A DNA stretch of 64,000 bases from Pseudomonadota bacterium (GCA_021783695.1 JAJXTO010000007.1:39494-103493), one strand, 5' to 3'. Positions 53,118 through 63,685 are shown, counted from the stretch's first letter. Notes: generated by a model not told the origin, from the letters alone. Program-made: numbers and translations.

Positions 53118-55097
53118 TCAAACCCCTGCCCTTTGCATCGACGCCAGGAAGGTTTTGGCGTTCTCGAAGCCGACCACGCGACCGACTTCCTTGCCGTCCT
53201 TGAAGAAGATGATGCCGGGCGGGCCGAACAGCTGGAAGCGCTTGAGCAGGGCCTTGTCGTCTGCGCTGTTGCTGGTGACATCGGCCTGAATCAGCGTCAT
53301 GCCGGCCATCCGCTGCGCCACGGCGGGGTCGGTGAAGGTGAAGTGCTCCATCTCCTTGCACGACACGCACCAGTCGGCGTAGAAGTCGAGCATCACGGGT
53401 TTGTTGCTGGACGCCACCACGCGGTCGAGGTCGGCCACGGTCTTGATACGCTGGAACTGCACCGCGGGTGCTGCAGCCACTCCGGACCCTCCGCCACCGA
53501 GTCCGGCCAGCGGTTGCAGCAGATTGCGGTTGCCCGCCGACAGACCGACCAGGAGCGCCACACCCGCCGCTGCCAGAGCCACGCCAAACCCCTTGAACAA
53601 TCGTTTCCAGCCTGAGGCCTCGTCGGGCAAGCGATCAAACACCCGCAGAAAACTCGCGCTGATGAGAAAAAGCAGGGCCCACAGCACCATCAGCAGCCAG
53701 GTCGGCAGCACCGGGGCAATCATGTACAGCGCGGTCGCAATCAGCAGCACGCCGAAGAAGGCCTTGACGCCGTCCATCCAGCCGCCGGCCCGGGGCAGCA
53801 AAGTGCCAGCGCCCAAGCCGACCAGCAGCAGCGGCACGCTCATGCCGACCGCCAGCGCGAACAGCGCTACTCCGCCAATGAGCGCGTTGCCCGTCTGGCT
53901 GATGTAGAGCAGCGCGCCGGCCAGAGGCGCAGCCACGCAGGGACCGACGATCAGCGCGGAAATGCCGCCCATGATGAACACCCCGGCAAAATGCCCGCCC
54001 TGCATCTTGTCGGAGGTGGAAGACAGCTTGCTTTGCAGACTGCTGGGCACCTGCAGCTCGTAAAAGCCGAACATCGACAGCGACAACACCACCAGCAGCA
54101 GCGCGAACACCGATAGCACCCACGGGTTCTGCAGCGACGCCGCAAGGCCCTGGCCGAGTAGTCCCGCAGCCACGCCAAACGCGGTGTAGACCACAGCCAT
54201 CCCCAGGGAATACGCCACGGCCAGGGCGAAACCCCGCCCGCGCGACACTTTCTCGCCCTGGCCGACGATGATGCTCGACAGAATGGGAATCATGGGCAGC
54301 ACGCACGGCGTGAACGCCAGCAGCAGCCCGAACACCAGGAACATCGGAATGATGGTGAGCAGACTGCCCGAGGCCAGCGCGACGCCGATGCGAGACAAGT
54401 CGCCGCCCTGCGCCACACCGGGCTGCACTGTCGGCGCCGGAGCCTGCGCTGCCGTGGATGCGGAAGCCGCCGTAGGAGAAGACGCGGCCCGCGCTCCGCT
54501 TGCCTGGCCCAGCAAGCCTGCGACCAGCCCGCTGGCGCCGCTGCCGCTGGCCGCTGGCGCGGCTGCGCCGCCCTGCGCATCGGGGTCCGAGATGGTCACC
54601 GTGCCATTGCCGCCAAATCCACTCAGACTCACGGTGGCGAGCTTCTCGATCGGCGGATAACACAGGCCCGCATCAGCACAACCCTGGTAAGTCACCAGCA
54701 TCTTGAAGGTGGCTGGCGCCTTGAGCACGGGCAGCGGGATGGACACCAGATCGCGGTAATGCGCCACATCATGGCCGAGATTCTTGTCAAAAATGACATG
54801 CGCCGGCGGAAATTCGGGCTTACCCAGTTCCACCCCCGGGGTCTGCGGTTCGAAATGGAATCGCTCCTGGTACATGTAATACCCCTGATGCGCCTTGAAC
54901 TGCAGCAGCACGGTCTTCGCATCCTGCGCCTTCGCGGTGAACTGGAAGGCCTCGTCCGGCGGCAGGAAGTCTCCTTGCTGCGCATGCGCCACGGGCAGAA
55001 GCACCACGGCCCAGAGCAATGAAATACCGAGCAGCAAGCGACTGAGCAACGCCCAGAGTCGTGCGTGGTACGGCGTGGATGTGACGCATTGGCGCAT
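53118..55097 (-). CDS. dsbD: Thiol:disulfide interchange protein DsbD
   Basis: 659 residues. It carries reducing power from cytoplasmic thioredoxin to periplasmic DsbC/CcmG. Signal peptide, alpha domain with the Cys pair in YQGCADAGLCYPP, an Ala/Ser/Gly-rich linker, eight-helix beta domain with FTPCVLPM and VGPCVAAPL, and gamma thioredoxin domain with DWCVSCKEM. All six redox cysteines are present. The start has AAGGAGACTCTTC upstream; the frame open further up is not used. Confidence 0.95.
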   Translation of the reverse strand: MRQCVTSTPYHARLWALLSRLLLGISLLWAVVLLPVAHAQQGDFLPPDEAFQFTAKAQDAKTVLLQFKAHQGYYMYQERFHFEPQTPGVELGKPEFPPAHVIFDKNLGHDVAHYRDLVSIPLPVLKAPATFKMLVTYQGCADAGLCYPPIEKLATVSLSGFGGNGTVTISDPDAQGGAAAPAASGSGASGLVAGLLGQASGARAASSPTAASASTAAQAPAPTVQPGVAQGGDLSRIGVALASGSLLTIIPMFLVFGLLLAFTPCVLPMIPILSSIIVGQGEKVSRGRGFALAVAYSLGMAVVYTAFGVAAGLLGQGLAASLQNPWVLSVFALLLVVLSLSMFGFYELQVPSSLQSKLSSTSDKMQGGHFAGVFIMGGISALIVGPCVAAPLAGALLYISQTGNALIGGVALFALAVGMSVPLLLVGLGAGTLLPRAGGWMDGVKAFFGVLLIATALYMIAPVLPTWLLMVLWALLFLISASFLRVFDRLPDEASGWKRLFKGFGVALAAAGVALLVGLSAGNRNLLQPLAGLGGGGSGVAAAPAVQFQRIKTVADLDRVVASSNKPVMLDFYADWCVSCKEMEHFTFTDPAVAQRMAGMTLIQADVTSNSADDKALLKRFQLFGPPGIIFFKDGKEVGRVVGFENAKTFLASMQRAGV

Positions 55098-55248
55098 GAA
55101 GAGTCTCCTTCGTCTTGTTGTTTGGTCGGTCGGCGCTCTGGAACCTGACATGGCGCTCAGGCACAGATTGCAACGCGCATCGAAATATAAGTCTGAATTC
55201 ATATTTGAATACGTTGGGAATCGCCCTGCACGGAATCCGGGCTCAAGG

Positions 55249-56031
55249 TCACGCCCGGAAACGCCGCTGGGTGAGCGTGCGCGCCAGCCACCAGGCCAGG
55301 AACAGATCAAAGACCAACACGGCCAAGTGCAGCCCTCCCTTTGTATCGAACTGGCCAAAGAACAGCGGACGCACCAGTTCGACCGCGGCATGCAAGGGCA
55401 GCGCCTGTGCCAGCCATTGCAGCGGCAGCGGCAGCGTGGTCAGCGGGAAATACACGCCGGATAAAAACGTCATCGGTGTGAGAACCAGGGTGAAGTAATA
55501 GGTGAAAAAGTCGTAGCCGCGCGCCTGGGCATTGACGATGAGGCCAATGGCCGAAAACACCAGCCCGGTGAGCAGCAGCAGTGGCAGGGCAAGGAGCAAG
55601 GTCCATTCCCGGCTGATGCCAAGCACCACGATGACCGCAAGTATGGCCACCCCGCTGAGCATGGATTTGCTTGCGGCCCAGGTGAGTTCACCGAGCAGCA
55701 CATCGTCCAGCGACGTCGGCGTGACACGTATCGCGTCCCAGGTCTTTTGCACATGCATGCGGGAGAAGGCGGAATACAACGCCTCGAAACTGGCCGCCAT
55801 CATCACACTCATGCAGATTGCGCCCGAAGCAAGAAACTGGATATAGGGCACGCCATGCACCTGCCCGATGAGCGAGCCCACACCAAAGCCGAAGGCCACC
55901 AGAGTGATGAGGGGTTCGGCGATATTGCCGACCAGGCTGGGGATGGCGAGCTTTTTCCAAACGAGAAAATTGCGCTGCCAGATGGGAAAGAAGCGCAGTC
56001 GGCGGCGTTCTGCAGGGTGGAGCGAGGACAT
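55249..56031 (-). CDS. ABC-2 type transporter permease (NodJ-like)
   Basis: 260 residues, six helices. ABC-2 exporters of this branch move polysaccharides, lipo-oligosaccharides or drugs. Seen: RNFLVWKKLAIPSLVGNIAEP at the N-terminus, LASGAICMSVMMAASFEALYS, the TWDAIRVTPTSLDDVLLGEL coupling loop and TPMTFLSGVYFPL near the end. It lies 31 bases after the ATPase gene. The start at 56031 avoids an extension that overlaps the ATPase. Confidence 0.88.
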   Translation of the reverse strand: MSSLHPAERRRLRFFPIWQRNFLVWKKLAIPSLVGNIAEPLITLVAFGFGVGSLIGQVHGVPYIQFLASGAICMSVMMAASFEALYSAFSRMHVQKTWDAIRVTPTSLDDVLLGELTWAASKSMLSGVAILAVIVVLGISREWTLLLALPLLLLTGLVFSAIGLIVNAQARGYDFFTYYFTLVLTPMTFLSGVYFPLTTLPLPLQWLAQALPLHAAVELVRPLFFGQFDTKGGLHLAVLVFDLFLAWWLARTLTQRRFRA

Positions 56032-56062
56032 GGTCAGGGCAGGAATCCGATGGCGTGGCGCA

Positions 56063-57010
56063 TCAGTCGCGCAGCTGCCGTCCGGTGAGTTTGAGGAAGA
56101 CATCTTCCAGATTGGCGCGACGATGGATCACGCGCAGTCCCGGCAGCGACTCCAGCGCATGGAGTGCCGGCGCGGCGTGCCCGGTATATGCAAACAGGCC
56201 GTCGCCACTGCGCTCCAGACGCTGTACCAGGGGGCGCAAGAGCTGCTCTGCCGCGTCGAGGCCTTCACCGTCGATCTCGATGACTTCGGCTTCCACCTGC
56301 CCGGCGATCAGCGCGCGTGGCGTGTCCTCGGCAATGCGACGGCCGTGGTCGAGCACCAGGATGCGATGGCAGAGGCGCTCGGCTTCGTCCATGAAGTGGG
56401 TCGTCAACAGCAGCGACTTGCCCTGCGCGGTCAACACCTTCAGGCGCTCCCAGATGAGGTGCCGCGCCTGCGGATCAAGCCCGGTGGTGGGCTCGTCGAG
56501 AAAGATCAGATCCGGATCGTTCACCAGGGCGCGCGCCAGGCTCAGGCGCCGACGCATGCCGCCGGACAACTCGCTGATGCGCGCCTTCGCCTTGGATTCG
56601 AGCGCGGCAAAGGCCAGCAGCTGCGGCAGACGCGGCCGCAGTTCAGCATCACGCAAGCCGAAGTAGCGCCCGAACACCATCAGATTTTCTTCGACGGTGA
56701 AATCAGGATCGAGGCTGTCGAACTGCGTCACCACACCGACGCGCAAGCGCGCCTGCCGTGCGTGGTCAGGCACCGGCTCGCCCATGAGCCGAATGCGCCC
56801 GCTGTCGGGTCTGGCCAGGCCGAGACAAAGCTGAATCGTGGTGGTCTTGCCCGCCCCATTGGGGCCGATGATGCCGTAACACTCCCCAGGCCTGAGACGC
56901 AAGCTCAGTCCATCCACCACCTGCAACTGGCCGTAGCGCTTGTGCACGGCATCAAGTTCCAGCAAAGATGGCACAGAGTCGGCCCGGCGGCGGGATTGGA
57001 AATCAGGCAT
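56063..57010 (-). CDS. ABC transporter ATP-binding protein (NodI-like)
   Basis: 315 residues. Walker A GPNGAGKTTT, Q-loop VVTQFDSLDPDFTVEEN, signature LSGGMRRRLSLARAL, Walker B LIFLDEPTTGLDP and switch His in LTTHFMDEAE are all intact. A C-terminal ~80-residue domain follows. It pairs with the ABC-2 permease just downstream. The start at 57010 is preferred to a GTG at 57052, which would run close to the ribosomal-operon terminator. Confidence 0.92.
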   Translation of the reverse strand: MPDFQSRRRADSVPSLLELDAVHKRYGQLQVVDGLSLRLRPGECYGIIGPNGAGKTTTIQLCLGLARPDSGRIRLMGEPVPDHARQARLRVGVVTQFDSLDPDFTVEENLMVFGRYFGLRDAELRPRLPQLLAFAALESKAKARISELSGGMRRRLSLARALVNDPDLIFLDEPTTGLDPQARHLIWERLKVLTAQGKSLLLTTHFMDEAERLCHRILVLDHGRRIAEDTPRALIAGQVEAEVIEIDGEGLDAAEQLLRPLVQRLERSGDGLFAYTGHAAPALHALESLPGLRVIHRRANLEDVFLKLTGRQLRD

Positions 57011-57057
57011 GGGGGAAGATGCTACGGGGTGCGCGCGAACTCTGCCGCTCACACCAA

Positions 57058-57084
57058 TGAAAAACGCCAGCGACTGCTGGCGTT
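57058..57084 (-). terminator. Terminator of the ribosomal protein operon
   Basis: Perfect 9-bp stem AACGCCAGC / GCTGGCGTT with a four-base loop, followed on the minus strand by TTTTTC. It lies 35 bases beyond the rplQ stop and closes the long ribosomal/RNA polymerase alpha transcript. Confidence 0.88.
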
Positions 57085-57118
57085 CTGTGCTGGATGGAAC
57101 CGTCGGGGACTCGCGGAT

Positions 57119-57514
57119 TTACTCCGACTTGTCTTCCACCGGCGTGGCATCCACATCCGGACGATCGACCAGCTCGATCAGTGCCATCGGTGCGTTGTCA
57201 CCCACGCGGAAGCCGAATTTCAGCGTGCGGGTATAGCCACCTGGACGGGTTTCGTAGCGCGGCCCAAGCACGTTGAACAGCTTGGCCACCGAATCCCGGT
57301 TGCGCAGGCGGTCAAACGCCAGACGGCGGTTGGCCAGCGAGGGCTTTTTGCCCAGGGTGATGAGCGGCTCGACCACTGCGCGCAGTTCCTTCGCTTTGGG
57401 CAACGTGGTCTTGATGGCCTCGTGCTCGATCAGCGAGTTGGCCATATTGCGAAACATGGCCTTCCGATGGCTGGAGGTGCGATTGAGTTTGCGAAGTCCG
57501 TTTCCGTGACGCAT
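57119..57514 (-). CDS. rplQ: Ribosomal protein L17
   Basis: 131 residues. [22 protein letters not shown] at the N-terminus (given here up to its typical block) and [20 protein letters not shown] identify bL17. A short acidic tail ends DKSE. Last gene of the operon, after rpoA, the standard order. Confidence 0.97.
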   Translation of the reverse strand: MRHGNGLRKLNRTSSHRKAMFRNMANSLIEHEAIKTTLPKAKELRAVVEPLITLGKKPSLANRRLAFDRLRNRDSVAKLFNVLGPRYETRPGGYTRTLKFGFRVGDNAPMALIELVDRPDVDATPVEDKSE

Positions 57515-57540
57515 GGTGCTTTCCTTTCTTTATGAATAAG

Positions 57541-57590
57541 GGCCAGCCGGATCAGGTACTGGCCTTGCACTGCCGGATACTCCATCCGGC
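57541..57590 (-). other. Hairpins in the rpoA-rplQ spacer
   Basis: Two stems in the 138-base spacer: GGCCAG / CTGGCC (57541-57546 with 57559-57564) and GCCGGAT / ATCCGGC (57572-57578 with 57584-57590, 5-base loop). No T-run follows, so they look like mRNA structure or processing sites rather than terminators. Confidence 0.4.
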
Positions 57591-57652
57591 TAATCTGAAT
57601 ACTGTTTCATCGGCTCAATGCCGGGCTTAAGCCTGCTGGGCTCACGCTGGCC

Positions 57653-58639
57653 TCAGCGTTTGTCCAAGCCACTGGGCGGCCAGTTCTCGAGCTTCATCCC
57701 CAGGGTCAGGCCACGCGCGGCAAGCACTTCCTTGATTTCGTTCAGTGACTTGCGGCCGAGGTTCGGCGTCTTGAGCAACTCGGTTTCACTGCGCTGGATC
57801 AGGTCGCCGATGTAATAAATATTCTCGGCCTTGAGGCAGTTGGCTGAGCGCACGGTCAGTTCAAGCTCGTCCACCGGGCGCAGCAGGATCGGGTCATAGG
57901 TCTGGGCGCCAGCAGCAGCTTCGGCGGTTTCAGTGGTTTCGGCGCCCTCGAGGCTGGCGAACACGGAGAGCTGCTCAACCAGGATGCGGGCAGACGAACG
58001 AATGGCTTCTTCAGCACTGATGACACCGTTGGTCTCGATTTCCATGACCAGCTTGTCCAGATCGGTCCGCTGCTCCACACGGGCACTTTCCACCGCATAG
58101 CTCACACGACGCACCGGGGAGAACGAGGCGTCCAGCACGATATGGCCGATACTCTTGCCACCTTCGTCGCCGTAATTGCGCAAAGTGCCCGGGACATAGC
58201 CACGCCCCTTTTCCACCTTGATCTGCATATCGAGCTTGCCGCCGTGCGACAGATGCGCGATCACATGTTCCGGGTTGATGATTTCCACATCGTGAGGCGT
58301 CTGGATGTCGGCTGCAGTCACCACGCCCTCACCGTCCTTGCGCAGCGACAGGGTCACTTCATCCCGGTTGTGCAACTTGAGCACCACCCCTTTGAGGTTG
58401 AGCAACACGCCAATCACGTCCTCCTGGAGTCCGTCGACCACCGAATACTCGTGGAGCACACCGTTGATGCTGACTTCGGTCGGCGCATAGCCGACGAGCG
58501 AGGACAACATGACACGGCGCAGAGCATTCCCGAGCGTATGGCCATATCCGCGCTCGAACGGCTCAAGGACGACTTTGGAACGGTTGTGACCGAGTGATTC
58601 AACCTGAATGGATTTGGGGCGAAGAAGTGCGGTTTGCAT
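57653..58639 (-). CDS. rpoA: RNA polymerase alpha subunit
   Basis: 328 residues. N-terminal assembly domain ([40 protein letters not shown]) and C-terminal DNA/activator-binding domain ([20 protein letters not shown], then [17 protein letters not shown]). Standard order between rpsD and rplQ. Confidence 0.98.
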   Translation of the reverse strand: MQTALLRPKSIQVESLGHNRSKVVLEPFERGYGHTLGNALRRVMLSSLVGYAPTEVSINGVLHEYSVVDGLQEDVIGVLLNLKGVVLKLHNRDEVTLSLRKDGEGVVTAADIQTPHDVEIINPEHVIAHLSHGGKLDMQIKVEKGRGYVPGTLRNYGDEGGKSIGHIVLDASFSPVRRVSYAVESARVEQRTDLDKLVMEIETNGVISAEEAIRSSARILVEQLSVFASLEGAETTETAEAAAGAQTYDPILLRPVDELELTVRSANCLKAENIYYIGDLIQRSETELLKTPNLGRKSLNEIKEVLAARGLTLGMKLENWPPSGLDKR

Positions 58640-58722
58640 GGGGCTTCCTGTTCAATACCCTCCGCTCGTTACGCGGATAAGGCCGAGGTGAGCAGTCGCA
58701 GCCGACACCGGCGCGACACAAG

Positions 58723-58748
58723 CACGCCTTGGCAGCAGCCAAGGCGTG
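58723..58748 (-). other. Perfect hairpin between rpsD and rpoA
   Basis: Ten-base perfect inverted repeat CACGCCTTGG / CCAAGGCGTG with a 6-base loop, 10 bases beyond the rpsD stop. On the minus strand a U-rich stretch precedes it, but what follows (CTTGTG) is not a proper T-tract. It may act as an attenuator, a partial terminator or an mRNA-stabilising structure ahead of rpoA. Confidence 0.6.
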
Positions 58749-58758
58749 ACAAACAAAA

Positions 58759-59382
58759 TTATCGGGAATACAACTCGATGATCAACGACTCGTTGATGTC
58801 GCTGGCAAAAGCGTCGCGGTCAGGAGACTTCTTGAAAACGCCTTCCATCTTGGCGGCATCGACCTGAACCCACTCAGGAAACCCGTTGGACTCGGCCAGC
58901 TTCACAGCTTCCTGGATGCGCGCCTGATTACGCGATTTTTCACGCACAGCAACCACGTCACCCGCCTTGACCTGCGCGGAAGGAATATTCAGCAACTTGC
59001 CATTGACCGTGATAGCGCAATGACTGACCAGCTGGCGCGCTTCGGCGCGGGTGCTGCCGTAACCCATGCGATACACCACATTGTCAAGACGCGACTCCAG
59101 CAAGCCCAGCAAGTTGCCGCCTGTGTTCCCAGAGCGGCGCTGTGCTTCTTCGTAGTAGCGGCGGAACTGGCGTTCAAGCACGCCATACATGCGCTTGACC
59201 TTCTGTTTTTCACGCAGCTGCTTGCCGTAGTCGGAGGTGCGGGCACCCGAAGTGCGGCCATGCTGGCCCGGCTTGGTTTCAAGCTTGACCTTGGAGTCAA
59301 TACCGCGACGCGCGCTTTTGAGGAACAGGTCTGCGCCTTCACGGCGGGTCAGTTTGCCTTTAGCACCAATAAAACGAGCCAC
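58759..59382 (-). CDS. rpsD: Ribosomal protein S4
   Basis: 207 residues. Primary 16S-binding protein and, in E. coli, repressor of the alpha operon mRNA. Begins with GTG ([19 protein letters not shown] after the first Met). The S4 RNA-binding domain is at [20 protein letters not shown]. The ribosome binding site AAGGAATTCCAA is good. It has an unusually long 165-base spacer upstream, with hairpins. Confidence 0.97.
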   Translation of the reverse strand: MARFIGAKGKLTRREGADLFLKSARRGIDSKVKLETKPGQHGRTSGARTSDYGKQLREKQKVKRMYGVLERQFRRYYEEAQRRSGNTGGNLLGLLESRLDNVVYRMGYGSTRAEARQLVSHCAITVNGKLLNIPSAQVKAGDVVAVREKSRNQARIQEAVKLAESNGFPEWVQVDAAKMEGVFKKSPDRDAFASDINESLIIELYSR

Positions 59383-59425
59383 TTGGAATTCCTTTCAATA
59401 CTGCCATGCCAGACATTGCATGGGA

Positions 59426-59493
59426 GCCCGAGAGCATCGGGCAGTGGGCTTAAAGAAACGCGCTCAGCCACCAAGAAATTGGTGCGCCGAGCG
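59426..59493 (-). other. Structured leader between rpsK and rpsD
   Basis: Two hairpins on the minus strand. The first to be transcribed pairs CGCTC and CACCAA with TTGGTG and GAGCG (59461-59493), a nested stem with a four-base loop. The second pairs GCCCGA with TCGGGC (59426-59442). No T-run follows. The spacer is far longer than others in this operon and may be a regulatory or processing site for S4. Confidence 0.5.
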
Positions 59494-59547
59494 TGCGGGT
59501 GAAATTGATTCAGCCGTATTAATGCATTGCGAATAAACGCACTGCAA

Positions 59548-59955
59548 TTAGACGCGGCGCCGCTTTGGTGGGCGGCAGCCGTTATGCGGGATCGGGGTGA
59601 CGTCTTCGATCAAAGTGACTTTGATACCCAGATTGTTCAGCGCACGAACCGACGACTCTCGCCCCGGGCCCGGGCCTTTGATGAACACTTCCAGGTTCTT
59701 GATGCCATACTCAAGCGCGACACGCCCCGCCTGCTCGGCTGCAACTTGCGCCGCAAACGGCGTGGACTTGCGGGAGCCCTTGAATCCTTGCGCACCGGAA
59801 GACGAAGCCGACAGTGCATTGCCCTGACGGTCCGTGATCGTGATGATGGTGTTGTTGAACGAGGCGTGCACATGCGCGATGCCGTCGGAAACATTCTTGC
59901 GAATTTTCTTGCGGGCGCGTTGTGCTGCGCTGTTCTGGTTGGATGGTTTAGCCAT
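59548..59955 (-). CDS. rpsK: Ribosomal protein S11
   Basis: 135 residues. The core [20 protein letters not shown] and the C-terminal [18 protein letters not shown] identify uS11. The lysine-rich N-terminus (RARKKIRKN) is normal. 16 bases after rpsM. Confidence 0.98.
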   Translation of the reverse strand: MAKPSNQNSAAQRARKKIRKNVSDGIAHVHASFNNTIITITDRQGNALSASSSGAQGFKGSRKSTPFAAQVAAEQAGRVALEYGIKNLEVFIKGPGPGRESSVRALNNLGIKVTLIEDVTPIPHNGCRPPKRRRV

Positions 59956-59971
59956 TTGCTTGGATCCTTAC

Positions 59972-60337
59972 TTATTTCTTCAGCGAGATGCTGCCCTTGC
60001 GCGGCCCTTTGCGGGTACGCGCATTGGTGCGCGTGCGTTGTCCGCGAACAGGCAAACCACGGCGGTGGCGAAAGCCACGGTAGCAACCCAGGTCCATCAA
60101 ACGCTTGATGTTGACGGAGATCTCACGGCGCAGGTCACCTTCAATGGTGAGTTTGCCAATTGCATCCCGCACCTTTTCGAGCTCCGCGTCGGTCAGGTCT
60201 TTGATGCGCTTGTTGTAAGGAACGCCCGAAGCATCACAAATGGCGCGCGCAGTCGTGCGGCCAATTCCGTAGATCGCCGTCAGACCGATCTCGGAGTGTT
60301 GTTGTGGCGGAATGTTAATACCAGCAATACGTGCCAT
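59972..60337 (-). CDS. rpsM: Ribosomal protein S13
   Basis: 121 residues. [20 protein letters not shown] at the start and [20 protein letters not shown] identify uS13, with a basic tail. Located between rpmJ and rpsK as usual. Confidence 0.98.
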   Translation of the reverse strand: MARIAGINIPPQQHSEIGLTAIYGIGRTTARAICDASGVPYNKRIKDLTDAELEKVRDAIGKLTIEGDLRREISVNIKRLMDLGCYRGFRHRRGLPVRGQRTRTNARTRKGPRKGSISLKK

Positions 60338-60369
60338 TGAATACCTCGAACTTCAAAAATTATCTGGGC

Positions 60370-60483
60370 TCAACCCTGGCGTTGCTTATGACGCGGGTCA
60401 GTGCAAATCACGCGCACAACGCCCTTGCGCCGGATGATTTTGCAATTACGGCACATTTTTTTGACTGATGCGCTCACTCTCAT
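60370..60483 (-). CDS. rpmJ: Ribosomal protein L36, zinc-binding form
   Basis: 37 residues, found by reading the gap between infA and rpsM. It reads [20 protein letters not shown] then [17 protein letters not shown]. Cys11, Cys14, Cys27 and His32 form the zinc ribbon of the C+ form. Position in the operon is canonical. The start ATG lies 18 bases after the infA stop. Confidence 0.96.
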   Translation of the reverse strand: MRVSASVKKMCRNCKIIRRKGVVRVICTDPRHKQRQG

Positions 60484-60501
60484 GATGATCCTCTCTTACT
60501 C

Positions 60502-60720
60502 TTACTTGGCGCGGAAAACGATCCGCGCGCGTGACAAATCATAGGGCGTCAACTCAACAGTGACCTTGTCGCCCGGAAGAATACGGATGTAATGCATACG
60601 CATTTTCCCGGAAATATGGCCCAATACCGTATGGCCATTTTCCAGCTTGACCCGGAAGGTTGCATTGGGGAGATTTTCGAGAATCTCCCCCTGCATCTGA
60701 ATGACGTCATCCTTGGACAT
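60502..60720 (-). CDS. infA: Translation initiation factor IF-1
   Basis: 72 residues, single OB fold. [20 protein letters not shown] and [20 protein letters not shown] are diagnostic. Placed between secY and rpmJ, the usual betaproteobacterial order. Confidence 0.98.
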   Translation of the reverse strand: MSKDDVIQMQGEILENLPNATFRVKLENGHTVLGHISGKMRMHYIRILPGDKVTVELTPYDLSRARIVFRAK

Positions 60721-60729
60721 AAAACTCCG

Positions 60730-62049
60730 TTAACGCGCTCCGCCCAGACCAGATTTGAAATTGGCTTTTTTGAGCAGGGCATCGTATTGATGCGACATGG
60801 CATAAGCCTGAACTTGCGCCATAAAATCCATCGTGACCACAACAATAATCAGCAGTGAAGTACCACCAAAGCTGAAAGGAACATTGTATTTCAGAACCAG
60901 AAATTCAGGAAGCAGACAGACCAGTGTGATGTAGATCGCACCAACCAGAGTCAAACGCATGAGCACCCTGTCTATGAATTTCGCCGTCTGTTCACCAGGG
61001 CGAATTCCCGGAATGAATGCGCCACCCTTCTTCAACTGATCAGCAGTCTCGCGACTATTGAAAACCAACGCCGTGTAGAAAAAAGCAAAAAAGATGATTG
61101 CAGCTGCGTACAACAAAATATAGAGAGGCTGGCCCGGAGACAATGCGCCAGAGATGTCTTTCAACCAGCTCAGCCCCTTGGTCGCACCGAACCAACTCAC
61201 AGCCGTAGCAGGCAGCAAAATGATGGAGGATGCAAAAATTGGGGGGATCACACCCGCCATGTTCAGTTTCAGCGGCAGATGCGAACTTTGTCCGCCGTAC
61301 ACCTTATTACCGACCTGGCGTCGCGCATAATTCACCAGAATTTTGCGCTGCCCACGCTCGACAAACACAACAAAGTATGTGACAAGAATCACGATGGCCA
61401 GAACAAACAGGGCGACCAGCACACTCATGGCTCCTGTACTCACCAGTTCCATCAAACCGGCAACTGCTGAGGGCAAACCTGCGACGATGCCAGAAAAGAT
61501 AATGATCGAGATTCCGTTACCCAAGCCACGCTCAGTGATCTGCTCACCAAGCCACATCAAAAACATGGTGCCAGAAGTCAGGGTCAAGACCGCGGACAAC
61601 TGAAATCCGATGCCGGGATTGATCACAAGGCCGGGCGAAGCCTGCAAGGCAACAGCAATCCCAAACGACTGAAACAATGCCAGCAACAGCGTGAAATAGC
61701 GCGTGTATTGAGTTGTTTTGCGCCGCCCTGCTTCGCCTTCTTTTTTCAACGCTTCCAGAGAAGGAACGACATAAGTCAACAACTGCATGATGATCGACGC
61801 CGAGATATACGGCATGATCCCCAGCGCAAAAACCGTGAAGCGCGCGAGCGCCCCGCCCGAAAACATATTGAACAGGCCAAGAATTCCGCTCGAGTTGTTT
61901 TTGAACAGCTGCTGCAGATGCGTCGGATCGATACCCGGCACCGGAATATGCGCTCCGATTCGGTAGACAACCAGTGCGCCAAGCAGGAATAACAGGCGAC
62001 GACCGAGGTCGCCATATTTGCCCTGCTGTGCCACGCTAGAACTGGCCAT
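60730..62049 (-). CDS. secY: Protein translocase subunit SecY
   Basis: 439 residues, ten helices. Channel of the Sec translocon. Landmarks: the plug region following [30 protein letters not shown], and the cytoplasmic loops with [18 protein letters not shown] and [20 protein letters not shown]. The start at 62049 gives the normal N-terminus; the frame open upstream is a shadow of rplO. Confidence 0.97.
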   Translation of the reverse strand: MASSSVAQQGKYGDLGRRLLFLLGALVVYRIGAHIPVPGIDPTHLQQLFKNNSSGILGLFNMFSGGALARFTVFALGIMPYISASIIMQLLTYVVPSLEALKKEGEAGRRKTTQYTRYFTLLLALFQSFGIAVALQASPGLVINPGIGFQLSAVLTLTSGTMFLMWLGEQITERGLGNGISIIIFSGIVAGLPSAVAGLMELVSTGAMSVLVALFVLAIVILVTYFVVFVERGQRKILVNYARRQVGNKVYGGQSSHLPLKLNMAGVIPPIFASSIILLPATAVSWFGATKGLSWLKDISGALSPGQPLYILLYAAAIIFFAFFYTALVFNSRETADQLKKGGAFIPGIRPGEQTAKFIDRVLMRLTLVGAIYITLVCLLPEFLVLKYNVPFSFGGTSLLIIVVVTMDFMAQVQAYAMSHQYDALLKKANFKSGLGGAR

Positions 62050-62065
62050 GTTGATGGTTCCGTGT

Positions 62066-62515
62066 TCAGGCTGTGGCAACGGCGTCAGCAACGCTACCGC
62101 CGACTGCTTCAATGGCGCTGCGCGCGCCCTTCGTGGCAAGGATGCCCTGCAGCTTGACTGCGCGTGCGATTGAGCCCGATGCAATGACTTTGACCGTGCG
62201 CGACAGATCCGGCACCAGTCCATGCGCCTTGAGGGTCAGCATGTCGATCTCATCTTCCTGCATGCGATTCAGATCAGCCAAGGTCACCTGGGCGCTGTAG
62301 CGTGCGATGGGCGATTTGAACCCGCGCTTGGGCAGACGGCGTTGCAGGGGCATTTGGCCGCCCTCGAATCCGACTTTGTGAAAACCACCCGAGCGGGATT
62401 TTTGACCCTTGTGTCCACGGCCCGCGGTTTTACCAAGGCCCGAGCCTATTCCACGGCCGACACGGCGCTTGGCGTGCTTCGCGCCGCTGGCTGGCTTGAT
62501 GGTATTGAGTTGCAT
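62066..62515 (-). CDS. rplO: Ribosomal protein L15
   Basis: 149 residues. [20 protein letters not shown] start and [20 protein letters not shown] (Gly-rich 23S-binding arm) identify uL15. 16 bases upstream of secY. Confidence 0.98.
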   Translation of the reverse strand: MQLNTIKPASGAKHAKRRVGRGIGSGLGKTAGRGHKGQKSRSGGFHKVGFEGGQMPLQRRLPKRGFKSPIARYSAQVTLADLNRMQEDEIDMLTLKAHGLVPDLSRTVKVIASGSIARAVKLQGILATKGARSAIEAVGGSVADAVATA

Positions 62516-62591
62516 ATCGAATCTCTCAATTTCTTCTGTTGTGCGAAACCTGGCGAATCAGCAAACGGAATTCCGCGCTTGCTGCAAGCGC

Positions 62592-62777
62592 TCAGGCGCA
62601 AATTTCAACCAGATAACTGACCTTGCGGATCATCCCGCGCACTGCTGCGGTGTCTTCGAGCTCACGCACGCTATTGAGTTTACGCAGGCCCAGCCCACGT
62701 ACTGTGGCGCGGTGCGACTCGCGCGTACCAATCACACTACGGACGAGTTTGATCTTGATGATTTTTTTATCGCTCAT
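62592..62777 (-). CDS. rpmD: Ribosomal protein L30
   Basis: 61 residues. [20 protein letters not shown] and [20 protein letters not shown] identify uL30. The ATG at 62777 starts just before the rpsE stop at 62783 is passed on the minus strand, giving a 5-base gap; a TTG three codons earlier is unlikely. Confidence 0.96.
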   Translation of the reverse strand: MSDKKIIKIKLVRSVIGTRESHRATVRGLGLRKLNSVRELEDTAAVRGMIRKVSYLVEICA

Positions 62778-62782
62778 GATGT

Positions 62783-63301
62783 TCAACCCAAAATCTCTTC
62801 TACGGTTTTGCCACGCTTCATGGCAATGTCCTGGGCAGAACTCATATTGCCCAAAGCGTCGAGCGTTGCGCGCACCATGTTGTAGGGATTGGTCGATCCG
62901 TGACTCTTGGCCACGATATCGGTGATCCCCAACACCTCGAACACTGCGCGCATTGGACCGCCAGCAATAATGCCGGTGCCCTGAACGGCCGGCAGCATCA
63001 TGACATTGGCAGCACCATGTTGGCCCATGACCTTGTGGTGCAGGGTGCCGCCTTTCAGCGGAACCTTCACCATATTGCGGCGGGCCTGCTCCATCGCTTT
63101 TTGCACGGCGACGGGAACTTCACGCGCCTTGCCCTTGCCCATGCCGATGCGGCCGTCACCATCCCCCACGACGGTCAAGGCGGCGAAACCCAGAATGCGG
63201 CCACCCTTGACCACCTTGGTGACGCGGTTGACCGCGATCATCTTCTCGCGCAGACCATCGTCACGCGCTTCGTTGGCAAACTTGTTTTGAACTTTAGCCA
63301 T
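62783..63301 (-). CDS. rpsE: Ribosomal protein S5
   Basis: 172 residues. N-terminal double-stranded RNA-binding fold ([20 protein letters not shown]) and the [20 protein letters not shown] block identify uS5. 13 bases after rplR. Confidence 0.98.
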   Translation of the reverse strand: MAKVQNKFANEARDDGLREKMIAVNRVTKVVKGGRILGFAALTVVGDGDGRIGMGKGKAREVPVAVQKAMEQARRNMVKVPLKGGTLHHKVMGQHGAANVMMLPAVQGTGIIAGGPMRAVFEVLGITDIVAKSHGSTNPYNMVRATLDALGNMSSAQDIAMKRGKTVEEILG

Positions 63302-63314
63302 GATGTGTTCGTTC

Positions 63315-63674
63315 TCAGAACTTCAGGCCGGCTTCACGCGCGGCCTCAGCGAGCGCCTTCACGCGCCCATGAAAGCGAAAGCCCGAGCGGTCGAAAGCAA
63401 CGGATTCGATCCCTGCAGCTTTGGCCTTTTCGGCAATACGCGTACCCACAGCAACAGCCGCGGCGAGATTGCCGCCATGACCATTGAGTTGCCCGCGCAC
63501 TTCGGCTTCCACAGTCGAAGCGGAGGCGAGAATGCGGTCGCCCTCGGCGGAAATGATGCTGGCGTAGATGTGCTGGTTGGTGCGATGCACTGACAGTCGC
63601 ACAGCGCGCAGACGCGCGATACGGCGGCGGGTAGCCTGAGCACGGCGCAGGCGAGAAATGTTTTTGCTGATCAT
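63315..63674 (-). CDS. rplR: Ribosomal protein L18
   Basis: 119 residues. [20 protein letters not shown] and the C-terminal [20 protein letters not shown] identify uL18, which binds 5S rRNA. 11 bases after rplF. Confidence 0.98.
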   Translation of the reverse strand: MISKNISRLRRAQATRRRIARLRAVRLSVHRTNQHIYASIISAEGDRILASASTVEAEVRGQLNGHGGNLAAAVAVGTRIAEKAKAAGIESVAFDRSGFRFHGRVKALAEAAREAGLKF

Positions 63675-63685
63675 GATCCTGGCCC

